NCBI GenBank assembly: GCA_029582265.1
Contig: CM055834.1
Coordinates: forward strand, 1,612,001 to 1,676,000
DNA length: 64,000 nt
Source: Zoroaster sp. YZ-2022
Lineage: Eukaryota > Echinodermata > Asteroidea > Forcipulatida > Zoroasteridae
Direction of reading: 5' to 3'
Part shown: piece by piece, positions 13,501 through 28,500 of the stretch
Numbering within the stretch: position 1 is the first letter of the stretch
Layout: every line of letters starts with the position of its first letter
Position numbers and translations under genes: made by a program
Notes under the pieces: model-generated
What the model was told of the DNA's origin: nothing
The model's database searches: none
What the model saw: only the letters and a program-made list of their open reading frames with translations

Positions 13501-16500
13501 CTTTTGTTCACAACTGCACCCATTAATGAGCTCTACTTGGCTGGGCTAGGCCCTCCAGAAGCCCAGGTTATGTTGATTGGCAAGTACTGTAATGTACAGG
13601 ATTAGGACTAACAAAAGACAGATTTAGGAGGCCAGGTAGCCTGGGGCTGGCCAGGCTTCTCAAAGGCAACTGTGACTTTGACCCTTCTCCTAACAGAGAA
13701 AATACAAAACCAGAATGCGTTGAAACAGAGTACGGGAGGGAACGATTTCATTTGAAAATTTTGCACAGCAAAACTGCGATGCAAAAAAAGAATTTGCATA
13801 GCAAAATCATTTTTCGTTGACGATGTACGTTGGACGGAAGTACCTCCGGCGCAGTCTGGACACATGGAAACAAACCCAGTCGGGACGGAACCCTTGCTAT
13901 TTTTTGGTCGGAAATATACATGTAAACTTTATTTTGGGAAAGGTTTGTGAATATGATTTAAAAAATGTTTATTAAATTTGTCGCAATTTGTATCGCAAAA
14001 TCTGCCATGTATTGTTTGAAATTCCGTCGCAGATTGACCAAATTACGTCGCATTTTGCGATGTGATACAGGGGAAATCGTTCACTGTACGGGTGAAGGAA
14101 ATGCAACCAAATGGGATTGACGGAAACAAATATGTCTCAAAGAACCAATGGCTGTCTTGCGCAGGATACACACAAGGCCTCAGTTATATCTCCTATGACA
14201 TAGACAGGCATAAGCAGAGGAGAAAAGTAATGTAAGCACCACATAAGGCCAACAAAATAAAGTCTCCGGTTTCTGATCACAGGTCGGCTTCAAAATCGGT
14301 GTGGTGATGTACATGTAAGTTCTTTTTTTGGTAATCTTTTTTTTTTTGCCAACCAGTGAAATACGTGATACATGTATGCAGTCATTGGAACCGAATTTCC
14401 CATACACAAAGTATGGTGGCTTAAAGAGAGGCCTCACAAATCGGGCAAACGTTCATACCCCTATGTGAAAAAGTCGTTTAAAACACAGCACGGCAGAAGT
14501 CCAATCGATCCAGCAATTTTGGCTGCAATTGGACATCGTTGCAAGAAAACCAAAAATCCCAATGCACGGGTCTGAGGTGACATGCAAGGAGACCAGAAAC
14601 CAGAGACTTTTTTGGGGGGAGGGCGACCTAATGGCATAGGTATAGGATACCAGACAAAACTCCCTATTAGTGCTCACCCCCTCTCGTTAGCACCATGCTC
14701 CGATTCTGGTCTCTGCACCCCCTGCTGCATCTGTTCTAGCTGCTGCCTGTGCTGCTGCTGTCGCAATAACTCTTGCTGCATTCTCTGCTGCTGCTGCTGT
14801 ATAAACTGCTGCCGGGCATCTTCCACCTGCAGCTGTTGTTGTTGTTGTTGACTGACAGGCTGCTGTATGTATTGCTGTTGGTTCTCTACTACCTGAAATG
14901 CCATGAAAAAGAAAAAAGAAAAAAAAAGTGAAGTTCAAACTTGATGCAACAGACATTTCAAAAATATTGGAAGAATGTACACTAATCCAACCTGTCGATC
15001 AAACGGCAAGGATTTTATACCAATAAGATTAAGCCTTTCCACGACAATTGTAACTATGTCGGTCATCCGCTTGGCTTTTTACACAGGTGGCTTGACCGAG
15101 TTGTCGCCATTGCTAACGGTCAGCGAGAATTATGGCCGTAACTGGACCGGTGTATTAACCATTTTTTTCCCAAAACATACATGAAACTTGTCAAAACAAA
15201 ATGAAAAACAAAAAAACGATGAGGCACTTATATTGTTGCAATGAAAAGATTTTAAATTCATGAAAAAACCAAAGTAAAATGTTCCTACACTATTCAGTAT
15301 AATTGTAATAGTAAGTGATATTTTCCCATGGTTTCATGAGTTATGCTCTTCAACTTTCAATGGAAATTTCATTATACATGTACATGTACTTATAAATGAT
15401 AGTAAACATATACCAAAAAAATACATGTACTCTACACCAACAATACTCTAACACCAACAAAATCCACTTCACTAACCAATGTACAATTCAATGCTCCTAT
15501 AACTAGAGATTCCAACCTTTTGCAAAAGATAAATCATGATCAATTTTTTTTAAAACTTTTTTATGATTTCTTCTGTAATTCTATAAAGAAATATTGGGCA
15601 ATGCATTTTCGTACAGTACATTAACAGATCATTGCTGAAATTACGTCACACTTTATAACCAATCAGATAACAACATACAGTATAATAGTAAACACTGTCG
15701 CTCATATTGCAAAGCAAAATGCTGTATGTAAAAATCACAATTTGCTTAATATCAAAAAACAAACTTGATTTATAATTAGATACATGTAGACACAAAAATA
15801 TCTGACCCGCTCTGTGAAAATGAGTCGCAAATTTGAAAAATTGAGATTTCTATGTGGCTTTATTGATTGAAATTGATGTCAATTTCAATCAATAAAATAT
15901 TAAAATCAATGATTTTTTTGTGAGTAGGTTGTTTCATTTCTGTCATTTGTTTTCCTTTCGAATGCTTGTTTTCCTAAGAATTCCATTGTGTTAATTATGT
16001 AAATTATTATTAAAAATGGCATATCTCCATAACGCTATTACATGTACATCACACACCTCTAACATATACCAACTTGAAGCTGATGATGTACTCTCTCCAG
16101 CCACACAGAAATCTAATTTTTTGTCAAATTTGCGACTTGTGACTCATTTTCACAGAGCGGGTCACATGTGTGTGCCTAAAAATTTTGCTATGCAAATTTT
16201 TGGAAAAATTTTGACGTAACGTGAACAGTTGGTGTTTGTTATAGCAGCGTTGCACTGTATACATGTCTATCAGGTTTCTTGGCATGAAACACACGTGTAC
16301 AAGGTTTCGCAAACAGGGATTCACTACTACTAGTGCTTAAACATTTACATGTACGATGTATGATACCAAATGTCTACATGGTGTAACCCATCCTAAAGTG
16401 TGCCAGCCAGGCAGCCAGCGCAGCGCAGCACAGGCATAAATATACTCCGAATGTGAGCATGCACAATAAGCATGGTTTAACAAGTTTAGCTACCCTGCCT

Positions 16501-19500
16501 TGGCGCATCACTGCATAAAGCTCTCGACGCTGCTAGCTCGTTACAGAAGTACAAACATGACGGACTACAGATGTGACTCCTCTATCAGCAGTGTCGCGCG
16601 ACACACCTGCTGATATCAGTGCGTTTATGGTGCATTATGCATTTAATCGGGCGTTGCAATTAACTTTTTTTTTTTTTTCACTAGCTGGCCAGACCAGTAA
16701 GTTTGACTTTCAGCTGTTCCGCAAGAATTTTCACTGGTCTCCATGTTTTTAAAGTACAATTTATAAGACAACAATTGTCAATATTTTCGAGGCAGGACAA
16801 AGAAAGTCAGAGATTATTTTTCATGGCCCAGTGGAATAAAATGTGTAAATATAAAATAAAAAGAACTAGGATTCAGTGCAGTCTTTGTAATTTTGACTAG
16901 CCTGCCGGACTACTAGGAGAGGGGTTTTGACTAGCCTGCCGGACTACTAGGAGAGGGGTTTTGACTAGCCTGCCGGACTACTAGGAGAGGGGTTTTGACT
17001 AGCCTGCCGGACTACTAGGAGAGGGGTTTTGACTAGCCTGCCGGACTACTAGGAGAGGGGTTTTGACTAGCCCGCCGGACTACTAGGAGAGGGTTTTGAC
17101 CTAGCCTGCGGACTACTAGGAGAGGGTTTTGACTAGCCGCCTGACTACTAGGAGGGGTTTGACCTAGCCCGCCGGTCTACTAGGAGAGGGGTTTTGACTA
17201 GCCCGCCGGACTACTAGGAGAGGGGTTTTGACTAGCCTGCCGGACTACTAGGAGAGGGGTTTTGACTAGCCCGTCTGACTACTAGGAGAGGGGTTTTGAC
17301 TAGCCCGTCTGACTACTAGGAGAGGGGTTTTGACTAGCCTGCCGGACTACTAGGAGAGGGGTTTTGACTAGCCTGCCGGACTACTAGGAGAGGGGTTTTG
17401 ACTAGCCTGCCGGACTACTAGGAGAGGGGTTTTGACTAGCCTGCCGGACTACTAGGAGAGGGGTTTTGAAAAGTCCATCGCTGTTTTAACTGGCATTTGG
17501 CTAGCAGATAACTGGCAAATTCGAACCCTGATTTAATGCACGTGTAAAGTACAGATGTCGCACACACACACACCGGCCATTTACCCAGAATAAACTACTT
17601 TTTTTTTTTTAATAAGACGGTGCCTGTCAATCTGTAGAACACATGTAGGTTAATGCATGGCTGGCACACTTCATGTAGGTAATACACTTCTAAATGTGAT
17701 TTGAAACTTTGCATGGTAGATTGGTCAGGAAAGATTAGGTTTAAGGGTAACACCATAAGAGTTTGCAGAGAACTATCCTCACTCTGGAATCATCTTCCAA
17801 CTAAACTCAAATCTTGTCATAGTATAACTAGATTTAAGTCAATGCTTAAAACTCATCTTATGTCACAATTCTTCAAAGACATATTTGTAATTGCATTGTA
17901 GGTACATGTACATGTATCTCAGTACATAATTCTTTTTTCTCCTACATGTATGCTATCATTGTATATTGTTTGTATTCATGTTTTTTTTTTGTTTCCGCGC
18001 CTTGAGCGCCCAGCAGGGTGGATATGTGCGCACTACAAATCTTTATTATTATTACTATTATTATTACTACGGGTTCTTTTCAGAACCACACCACGTCTTC
18101 CAAGAAGAGATTATTACACGTACAAATATGGTGTTACCAGTAAACCAGACTTTTGATGATAACCTGTAATCTTTGAAATCTCTTCATGCAAAGAGAAGGA
18201 GCCAGACTCACAGATCTGCTAAGCAGATAATTTTGTTTGGAAATTCTTTTCGCTGAGCATTATAAAACAGACTACCACCAGCCAAAGTACGCTCATTTGT
18301 TGTGCAAGCTTGGCTGGTAATCAAGAAAATCTCCTAAGCAAATACATGTATTTATGGTAAGCAATTTTTTTCCACTTAGCGGGTCTGTGAAATTGGCCCC
18401 TGTATGTGCACAGAAATCCATAGACGGGATGGGACTGGAGTTGTTAGGAAGAACAGTGAGAATGGGTGACCGTCTTGACCCCTGATAGTGAACGTATAAA
18501 AAATGACCAGACAGATACTGAATTAAATACATGATAAAGAAACAATATGAAATGAGATGGACATCTTTGGAAATGAGAAAGAAAAGGCTTTCGTGAGGCA
18601 CTTTTGTTTCACTTGCCACGGTTTTTCCTTGTTGCTGTTCTTGATGCTGCTGTACTGCTTCATTTTCGTTCGGAGAAGGCCGCTGGCGTTCTTCATCCTG
18701 CTGTTGCTGCACCTGTTCATCTTCCTGCTGTTGTGTTTCTTCTTCCTTCTCTTGATGTTGCTGTTCTCCATCCTGCCCTAGGTGATTTTGTTCTTGTTGA
18801 TGTTCTTCCTGCTGCTGCGTTCCTTCCTGCTGTTGCTGCTGCTGCTGCGTTCCTTCCTGCTGTTGGTGCTGCTGCATTCCTTCCTGCTGTTGCTGCTGCT
18901 GCGTTCCTTCCTGCTGTTGGTGCTGCTGCGTTCCTTCCTGCTGTTGCGTTCCTTCCTGCTGTTGCGTTACGTCCTGCTGTTGCGTTACGTCCTGCTGTTG
19001 CGTTACGTCCTGCTGTTGCGTTACGTCCTGCTGTTGCGTTACGTCCTGCTGTTGCGTTACGTCCTGCTGTTGCTGCTGCATTCCTTCCTGCTGTTGCTGT
19101 GTTCCTTCCTGCTGTTGCTGTGTTCCTTCCTGCTGTTGCTGTTGCTGCTGCTTTCCTTCCTGCTGTTGCTGCTGTTGCGTTATGTCCTGCTGTTGCGTTA
19201 CGTCCTGCTGTGTTAGGTCCTGCTGTTGCTGCTGCTCTGTTACGTCCTGCTGTTGCTGCTGCTGTTCACCTTCCAATTGCTGATGTTGTTCTCCTGCTTC
19301 CGCTTGCTGATCTGGCTGTAGTTTTTGTCCTTGCTGTTTTTCTTCTTGTTGATATTGGTGCTGTGTTCTGTGCTGTTGCTGACTTTCAGAACTCTGAAAA
19401 TTAATTTTACAAGATACAATATTGCATGTCTGCTAAAGTACATGTAGCTGACTTATGTTCTATTCTTGTACTTACAATGTAAGACCGGCAGATGTTATTT

Positions 19501-22500
19501 AAGATTGGTTGAGGCTGGATATTTTAACCCTAACGTCAACTCAATCTGCAGATGGGCAGTCACAGTCATGATGAAGGGACGAGCTGGTTTACCGTTTACA
19601 TTTTGGATTTTCTCATGAAACACATACTGTGAAAGGTCGAATCAGACCTGAACATGTAAACCTGGTCTAGAAACTTAATACTGTCCTGTGCAATACTGTC
19701 CTGTGCAATACCGTCCTGTGCAATACCGTCCTGTGCAATACCGCCCTGTGCAATACCGTCCTGTGCAATACTGTCCTGTGCAATACTGTCTTGCAGGCAT
19801 GAAAATAATAATAACAAAAATAATTGAGACATATTGCGCATGTATCCACCAAACTGGTGCTCAAGGTGCATTGCATTATTACCCCTGCTCATCAGGCGCA
19901 TAAATCATTCCTGAAACCATCTCAGCTCCCTGGGGAGTATACAGCTCAATTGCTGCCATTACAGCGCATACAGGGCTAATCAAACACAACAACCAACTCT
20001 GCCCTCACAGGTACCCATTTACTCCTGGGTGGAGAGAAGCAATTATGGTAAAGAAGTCTTGTTCAAGGACATAAGCACCATGGTCGCGGTCGGGATTCGA
20101 ACTCACATTCTGACGACTCAGCCATCAGAACACAAATCCGATGCACTAAACTGCTCATCCATGGCACTCCATAGAATGTACATTGGTGCAGCAGTGAGCA
20201 ACCGGCATGACTGACAAAAATAATGTCACGACTGACTTATATACAAAAGATTAACAAATGCACAATGTGAATTTGCATGTGACACGTACTGTGTTTCAGC
20301 GAACATACATGTAGTTCCAGTCCAGAATGCAAATATGTGACCCGCTCTATCGTAATGAGGAATGTCCCCCAAGGGACCGTTTCGCGTAAACAAGCTCTGA
20401 AGTTCACAAAACGTAAAAAAATCGCATTGAAATCGATTTTGAGATTTTTGTGTATTAAGGTACCTTAAATATCAAAGTTTGTGTGTTATTTTACTTTTTG
20501 AGAAAAATATCAATAAAATAGAAAATAAAGACCTTTTCTCAAGCATGTCTGTGTCCATTTTTGTTGCAAATCGTCCTCGTTAGCTCCAAAAAGACGAGTT
20601 TGAACTCCTTTTGTAAGCGCCGTATCGAGCCGCGCCATTATCATTTAACATGCATGTTTGGTACTGTTAGAAAGGTCATGATGTGACCTCTGTAATTGTA
20701 GCAATAACATCACTGTCTGAATACTGAATAATAAGATAAGCGCCCAAAAACTTAATACAGAAAGTCTCCTTGTTGCTAAGTCTAAGCCCTACGTCGTAGG
20801 GTTCCAGCGAGCTGATTGGACGAACGTGCATCAACGGGTTACTGAGCTTGCGCAGTTTGGATGTTTACCTCGAATGGACGTAGACAAGTGCCAAAGTGTG
20901 CGGTTTAAGCGCAGCCTGCCGGCCTGATTGTACTGTGTGCTTTCATGATTTTGCGTATCAGCGTACATGTACATGTGCACGGCACATGCACTGGGCATGG
21001 GATCGCAGCGACCGGTCATGCATTGTATAGTAGTATACGTCACGTTCTTCATGTACACGCACGATCGTTGTTTGACAGTGTTTGTTTATCAAACATTCAG
21101 AGACCCAGAACTTCTAAAGTAATTTGAGCATTGACGTTAAACTTTCACAGAGTATTCTTAAAGACATGGTCCATACGCCTGTTAAATTTTGTGATTCTAG
21201 TCTTTCCGAAAGATTACCATTGCCACGGTAAGTTATTTCGTTCAAGTTCAGATACTATGTACAGCGCGCCCCATATGTAATACATGCAGCGCGTAAGTTC
21301 AAACATTTGTTTTTGTTCGCAGCTCGTACTTTTTTTAAAACCCGTTTTTCTCGTAAAACGTTTCTGTAACAATCCCACCAGTATCTCAACTTCTTTGTTT
21401 AATAACTTTGGAACGGAAAAAGGGACACATTTATGTTTGTCTTCATTGGAAAGCCCATTAAATGCTCATTATGATGTATGCATATCTCCATTTTTCATAT
21501 TTGGGGGACATTCCTCATTACGATAGAGCGAGTCACATATGCGTTCAGTTATTTTTATTACAGATTAGGGTAGCCATGTGATGCATAATGTTCTGGTTGG
21601 CCATCATTTATGATTGGTGATTGGTCAACAGAACAATGGTTTGATGATGGCGTCACTGGTGTACCGTGATAACAATCGAGTTGTCAACGTCCAGCTGCAG
21701 CAAGCCGCAACACATTCCACTGGTTGTCCATTTAAGCAGCTCATCTGTCCCGTTGCATCAACTAGACGCAAGGTGAGTGAAAAAATGGCAAAGTGTATCA
21801 TGTCTGATCGGGCATAGAGATGGCGATTAAGCCAGTGCAAGGCTTTAACGATGATTATGTGTTGGACAGACACTGTTCACTCATACACAGCAACTCATTA
21901 AACCAACACAGTGAGTCTGAAATGGGGCCGCTTGGCCGGTTCATGTTTCCAAATTGAATCCAAAGGTGTTGCTGTTGTGCAATTTAAGCTTGCTGTTTGT
22001 GCTGCAGGCCTCTTACTTGCTACTGCTATAAGCGGTATTACTCTAACTTTTGCTGATGCGAGTATGGGTTTGTGAGACGAGACACTGGTTTTCAGAAGAG
22101 TGGTGAAAAAATGAAAGATATCGGTTAGAAACTGAATCAACATGGATGAGTTAAGTACGTAGTACTTATCGATAATGATGTGAATTTTCAGTGCAACTGA
22201 ACTGAAGTTGGTTGGTGTGATTCAAATTTCAAACTTGCCACTTGAACTGCTGTCTCCTGCTGCCGTTGCTGGTCTTCACCTTGCTGCTGCTGCACATTTT
22301 GTGCGTCTTGCTGCAGCATGTCCTGGTACACTTGCTGCTGTCGTTGGTATTGTTGCTGCTGTTGTTGGTTGTCTTGATATGCTTCTGCCTGCTGCTGGTT
22401 GCCTTGCAACGGTGCTGCTGCTGCATGCTGCTGATACACTTGATTTTCGGTCAGCTGTTGTGGAATCCGAGGTTGTTGTTCCTGCTGCAGACTCCATACT

Positions 22501-25500
22501 TGATGTTGCTCTAACTGTTGCTGTTGGCCAAGCTGCTCCCGCTGGTCAAGCTGTTGCGGCTGCCACTGCGGATTCCCTTGAATATCAGCTTGTGCATAGT
22601 CGTAGGGGTCTCTTACGACATGCTGCTGCTGTTGTCGCTCTTGAAAGTCTTTTTGTTCATTACCTTGATTTAAACCTACCTGATACTGCTGAAAATATCA
22701 ACATTAATAGTTAAATATGTACATGTATCACCCATTTTTTGCGCTATTTAACAGGCAATTTCCATACTAAAAAAAAATAAATACAATTTTTTTTTTTTAA
22801 TCCACAGAAAATTTCTATTACTCAAGGAAATTATGCTTTAAAAGTGACACATTTGTCAAAAATAATCTTATAAATGAAGATTGGTTTTACAGTAAATACG
22901 TGTATGTCCCAAACTGAATTACTCTAGCAAATGCTTGAAAAGAGACACACTTGTCAAAATAATTTTGAGAAGAATGGTTTAACCCTGTTACACATGGAGG
23001 CCACTCCCAACCACTAAATGTCCAATATGTTGTACACATATCATTTGTGCATGTAAGCCACACTAACCCTTTTAAGTAATCTTGTATGTAAAACTCTGAG
23101 GCCACTAGAGACCACTGTAAACAAACCTATCATTGTGATTTTCAGCAGTTATTTTGTAAACACAGACTCTCAAGAGTAAGCCACCACCAGCCACTGAGAT
23201 TGGAACATAATAGTAATAGAAGAAATCAGAAGAATAATTATGAAGTCACCATCCAAATCATGCGAACTTGATCCTGTGCATACTTTCTTGTTAAAACAAT
23301 GCATTGATGCTTTTGTACCATATATAACCTTGATTGTAAATAAGTCTCTGCTTCATGGAATGTTTCCTGACAGTTTGAAAATTACACATGTTCGTCCACT
23401 TCTCAAAAAAGCTGGTCTCGACAAGAACATTTTGAAAAATTATAGACCTGTATCAAACTTGAAGTTCCCGGGAAAGACTATAGAATGAGCTGTATCTTGT
23501 AGAATATCACATCATATGCATGTAAATAATTTATACGATCCTTTCCAATCTGCCTATAAAGCACACCACGGAATAGAAACAGCACTGCTTCGTGTCAACA
23601 ATGACATTTTATCTGCACTCGATGATGGAAATATAACTGCCTTAATTCTTCTTGATCTTAGCGCTGCGTTCGATACGGTTGACCATGATATTTTACTTGC
23701 ACGTTTAAAACATAATATAGGAATTAATGGCCATGCACTGGAATGGTGTCGCTCATACTTGTGTAAAAGACCTCAACCTGTTTGTATTCGTGATGCCGTC
23801 TCTGAACCTTTTCGTCTGAATTACTCAGTACCTCAAGGATCTATCCTCGGCCCTCGGTGGTTTCCAATTTATACTTACCCAATTCGTAACATATTCATGA
23901 AATATGACCTATCTTATCACGTCTACGCAGATGACACTCAGATTCATCTAGCTTTCAAACCATCACAACAACAGAGTGCCTCTATAATTAATCGCCTTGA
24001 AAACTGTATTCATGATATTCGCATTTGGATGAAGGAAAATTTCTTAAAACTCAATGATAATAAAACTGAATTTGTGCTATTTGGTTCTCGTCAACAACTA
24101 TCCAAGCTTTCTATTCCAAATATTGTTATTGGTGACTCTCATGTGCAATCTTCTTCTCAAGCAAGGAACCTTGGAGTTATTTTTGATGAAAACACGACAC
24201 TTAAACCTCATTTTTCAAATGTTACTCGCACTGCAGCATTTCACCTTAGGAACAATGGAAAGTTACACAAATATCTTAATTATGATGCAACAGAACAAAC
24301 TGTTCATTCCTTCATAACATCTCGTCTTGATATGGCAAATTCACTGCTTTATGGACTTCCTCAGGATCAACTACGACAACTTCAAAAGATTCAAAACACT
24401 GCTGCACGTATTGCGACTCTCTCTAAAAAATCATGTCATATCACCCCCATCCTGAAAGATCTGCATTGGCTGCCAATATCATATCGTATTATTTATAAAA
24501 TATTGCTTATCGTTTTCAAATCTTTGAATGATTGTGCACCATTATATATATATCTGACTTGTTGAAATGTTATGCCCCCCCTCTCGCAAGTTACGTTCCA
24601 GTGCAAAATTTTTGCTGGCTGAACAAAAGTCTAAACATTCTTGCGGTGACAGATCTTTTGAAGTTGTGGCTCCACGCCTTTGGAATGATTTGCCTCTGTA
24701 CATTCATGAATCTCAAACTGTTTACTCCTTCAAGAAAAACTTAAAAACTCATCTTATGTGTATTGCCTATAAGGACTACTAAAATTCATTTATGCATTTT
24801 TAAAAATCTTTTTGTTTAGTATTATATTGCATTACTATTGTATTGTTATGCTATTGTATGATTTCTTGTTTACTGTAAAGCGCCTTGAGCACTTCTTGGT
24901 GGATATGTGCGCATTATAAATCTTCAGTATTATTATTATTCTTCTTATTAGTATGCCCCTGCAATACATCAATCACAAACCACTAAAACCAACAGACATA
25001 TGAGGTATTATGTTACTATGCAGTATAGCCATTAGGAGCCACTGCCTTCCATAGCAATGGCTTGGAGTGGCCTCAATGGTTTGTTCATAAATTTGCACTG
25101 ATAGTAAGAGGGTTAACCCTCCTACACATAGAGGCCACTGTAAACCACTAAATGTCCAATGTGTTGTACACACATTGTTTGTGCATATAAGCCACACTGC
25201 CCCTTTGAAGTAATCTCCAATGTACATACATGCATACAAAGACACATGTATACCACAGTGGACCTTATTTTCAGCAGGTTATACTGTAAACAAACTCTCA
25301 ATAATAAATCACCATCAGCCACTGAGACCAATAAACCATACCAAGCCTCCATCATCCATTGGGATTTTCAGCAGTTATTTTGTAAACACAGACTCTCCAT
25401 AGTAACCTACCACCAGCCACTGAGTCTAGAACAAAGTAATATGCCCTGCAATATGTCAATCACAAACCACTAAAACCAACAGACATATGAGGCATTATGT

Positions 25501-28500
25501 TACTATGCAGTATAGCTATGAGGGGCCACTGCCTACCATAGCAATGGCTTGGAGTGGCCTGAATGGGTCGTTTCAAAAATTTCACTGATTGTTAGGAGGG
25601 TTAATGCAAACAATTTAAATGCATTTTCACTTTTGTTTTATTAGCTTTAAACTTTCACAGGTTGGTTCTTATATCGATGAGCAATTCCATGGTTACTCAC
25701 GTTACATTTCTGAGGTATTGGGCCCACTCTTAATGCCATAATTTCCGTACTTATATATTTCACTCATCAGTTTTTTTTCACGGTAGTTGCATTATACCCA
25801 GACCTTACTCGGCACAACAAAATAATTTCAGAAATTTGTTATTTGTATGCTATAATTAACCCTAACCTTCCCAAATCCTCCCATATTCTCTTTGTTAAAG
25901 TGAAGGATATTGAAGGATTGAGGTTATCAGGCATACTTGCCTTTCCATGGTACATGTACATCCATGTTTGTTGTAGTGATTGCAAGGTCAGTGCTTGGGT
26001 CAGTGGACACTGTTTATTGCTCCATGCATGCAGGGAGGGTCCCTGGCCATGTACACGTATCACAGATTAGAAACACATGTGTGCATACATGTCATGTGCT
26101 TGCTTTACTACTGAAGGATTTTGGAGGATTCAGGTTATGTGTAAGCAAATGGGCCTAGGGAGTTAGGGTTTTAAAAAGATTTTCAGTCTTTTCAACACAA
26201 ACAGTATGTTAATGCAAGTAGCAAGCTTTTCTAATTTCTTGCGTAAATCCTTAAAGAAAAGTGTGGTCAGTGCATTTCCACTGGGCTTCTGATGATCGTT
26301 GGAGCCAGCACGTGCAAAGTGGGCGTGGTTTATGTTGGAATTATGCCACACTTACCAACAGGATAGAGGTCTGCATTGCGGGAATATTGGCCTCTCTTTA
26401 AAACAGTATTTAAAAAAAAAAAAATTGGAGAAAGCTATGAAGATTACTTGTCCTACCTGGTTCACACCAGGCTGTTGTTCTTGTTGTTGCTGCTGCTGAG
26501 CCACATATTGCTGCTGTTGGTATTGCTGCTGTTGGTTGGCCTCTGGCTGTTGAATGCCCTGCTGCTGTTGCACGCCCTGCTGCTGTTGCACGCCCTGCTG
26601 CTGTTGCACGCCGCCCTGCTGCTGTTGCACACCGCCCTGCTGCTGTTGCACGCCGCCCTGCTGCTGTTGCACGTCGCCCTGCTGCTGTTGCACGCCCTGC
26701 TGCAGCTGGAGCTGGCACTGCATACTGGTGTCCTTACACTGTAGTAGCTCATTTTGGAATCTGTCCGCCTGTTTGAAAGTAATCACAATATGTTAATCAT
26801 GAGGCATCTAGATTGAGAGGCAAACAACTACATTATCTGAAATAAGCACCGAGTATACTCCGTGCTATACACACATCAGTGTACGGCAAAATTAAATCAA
26901 TTGTTTATCACCTGACGCAAGAATTTCATCAAACAATAAATATCGCGGAACCCGCTGCTATATAGGATTCTAGCCAGCAAATTGTCATCGGGCAAGCTCG
27001 GCGGTCGAGAGGTTAAGACGTCTGCACTAGTAAGCAGATGGTCGTGGGTTCGATTCCCACCCAAGTCGCCTGTGAAGTTTTTTTTCCCACAGACATTCGG
27101 AAAGCACCTAGTATACACTGCTATACACACATCATAAAATTCAAGTTAATTTTGGCCCCTGCGCGTGTATTGATGGCATGCGAACTTGTTTTATTAAGTT
27201 GCGGTACGAAGGCGAGAATAATTCATCGTGTAATTACATAGACTGAGAACGATTCTATCATTGAAATGGTAACCATTACTAAGATTCCAATCTTTCGCAA
27301 AACATAAAGATCACTTTTGATTCTTACAAAATTTCTTCTGCAATTCTACAGAAATGGGCATTGATGCTAAAATGACGTCACATTAATACCAACCGGATAA
27401 GGATAATATAAAGCAACCTTCAAGAACCGAGTGTGGGACATACATATATTGCTGAAGCCGGGGCGAGCTAGAGTGTATAAGAGTGGTATCAGAATGTGGT
27501 ATATCGTGATCTAGCAGTCGAGTGCATCAGGCTCAACTTATGGTGTTCTGGTCAGGATGTGGGTTCAAATCCCGGCCGGGCTTGTGTTCTTGAGCAAGAC
27601 ACTTCACCACAATTGCTTCGTCCTTCGGATGGGATGTTAAGCTGTATGTCCCGTGTACTGGGTTATTCAAGTAATGCACATTTATCATCGTGGAAGAGTA
27701 GGGGTTTACCTCAGTGTTTGTGGTTCACATAACAAGCGCCCTTGTTTACAGGTTTCCTCAGGCTTCTGAGCTACAGTGTATTTGAGGGCTCCTTGACTAG
27801 CAATTAAAATATAATAAGGCCCCCCTCAAAAAAAGTCTCCGGTTTCTGGTCTCCGCGCGCGTCGCCTCAGACCCACGCGTCGGCATTTTTAATTTTCTTT
27901 TTGTTGTTGCTGTGAAACGATGTCCAATTGCAGCCAAAATTGCTGGATCGATTGCTTTAAACGACTTTTTCACATAGGGGTATGAACGTTTGCCCGATTT
28001 GTTGAGGCCTCTCTTAGCCACCATACTCTGTATATGGGAAATTTGGTCCCCGCATATACAATGTATTACATATTTCCCTGTTGGCAAAAAAAAACAAAAA
28101 ACAAAAAAAAACGTGTCACCGCACCGATTTTGAAGCCGACCAGTGACCAGAAACCAGAGACTTTTTTTTTTTTAACAAAACAATGTCACAGACCTGTCCT
28201 TTGTAACTTTTTGCCAAGCTCTTCAATTCTTCCATATTGGCTTCAGATTTCCTCAGGCTTTCCGTTAGCGCTTCCTGTGTGGCCGTGAGCTCATCAATTT
28301 GTTGATTTCGTTGTAGTACCTCTCCTCGTCGATTGTCATTAATTAGTTCCTCTTCTTCCAAAGTTTTGCTGTACTTTTCTGTGATCAAAAAAATGAGTAT
28401 CAAAATGTCAAAACGCTGGGGCCAATTTCCATAGCGCTACTGAGCAGAGAAGTTTGCTGAGCAAATATTGTTGCTAAGCGTTATAAAACAGACTACCAGC

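Noticed and set aside
18604..19404. 266-codon plus-strand frame opposite exon 7, and similar Leu/Ala- or Cys-rich frames at 22208, 26376 and 26554
   Set aside because: Mirror frames of CAG/CAA repeats, which are stop-free on both strands; the minus strand has splice sites in phase and the plus frames do not.
26990..27075. Functional tRNA gene
   Set aside because: T-arm and anticodon-like stem exist, but the acceptor stem does not pair and SINE-like sequence follows.
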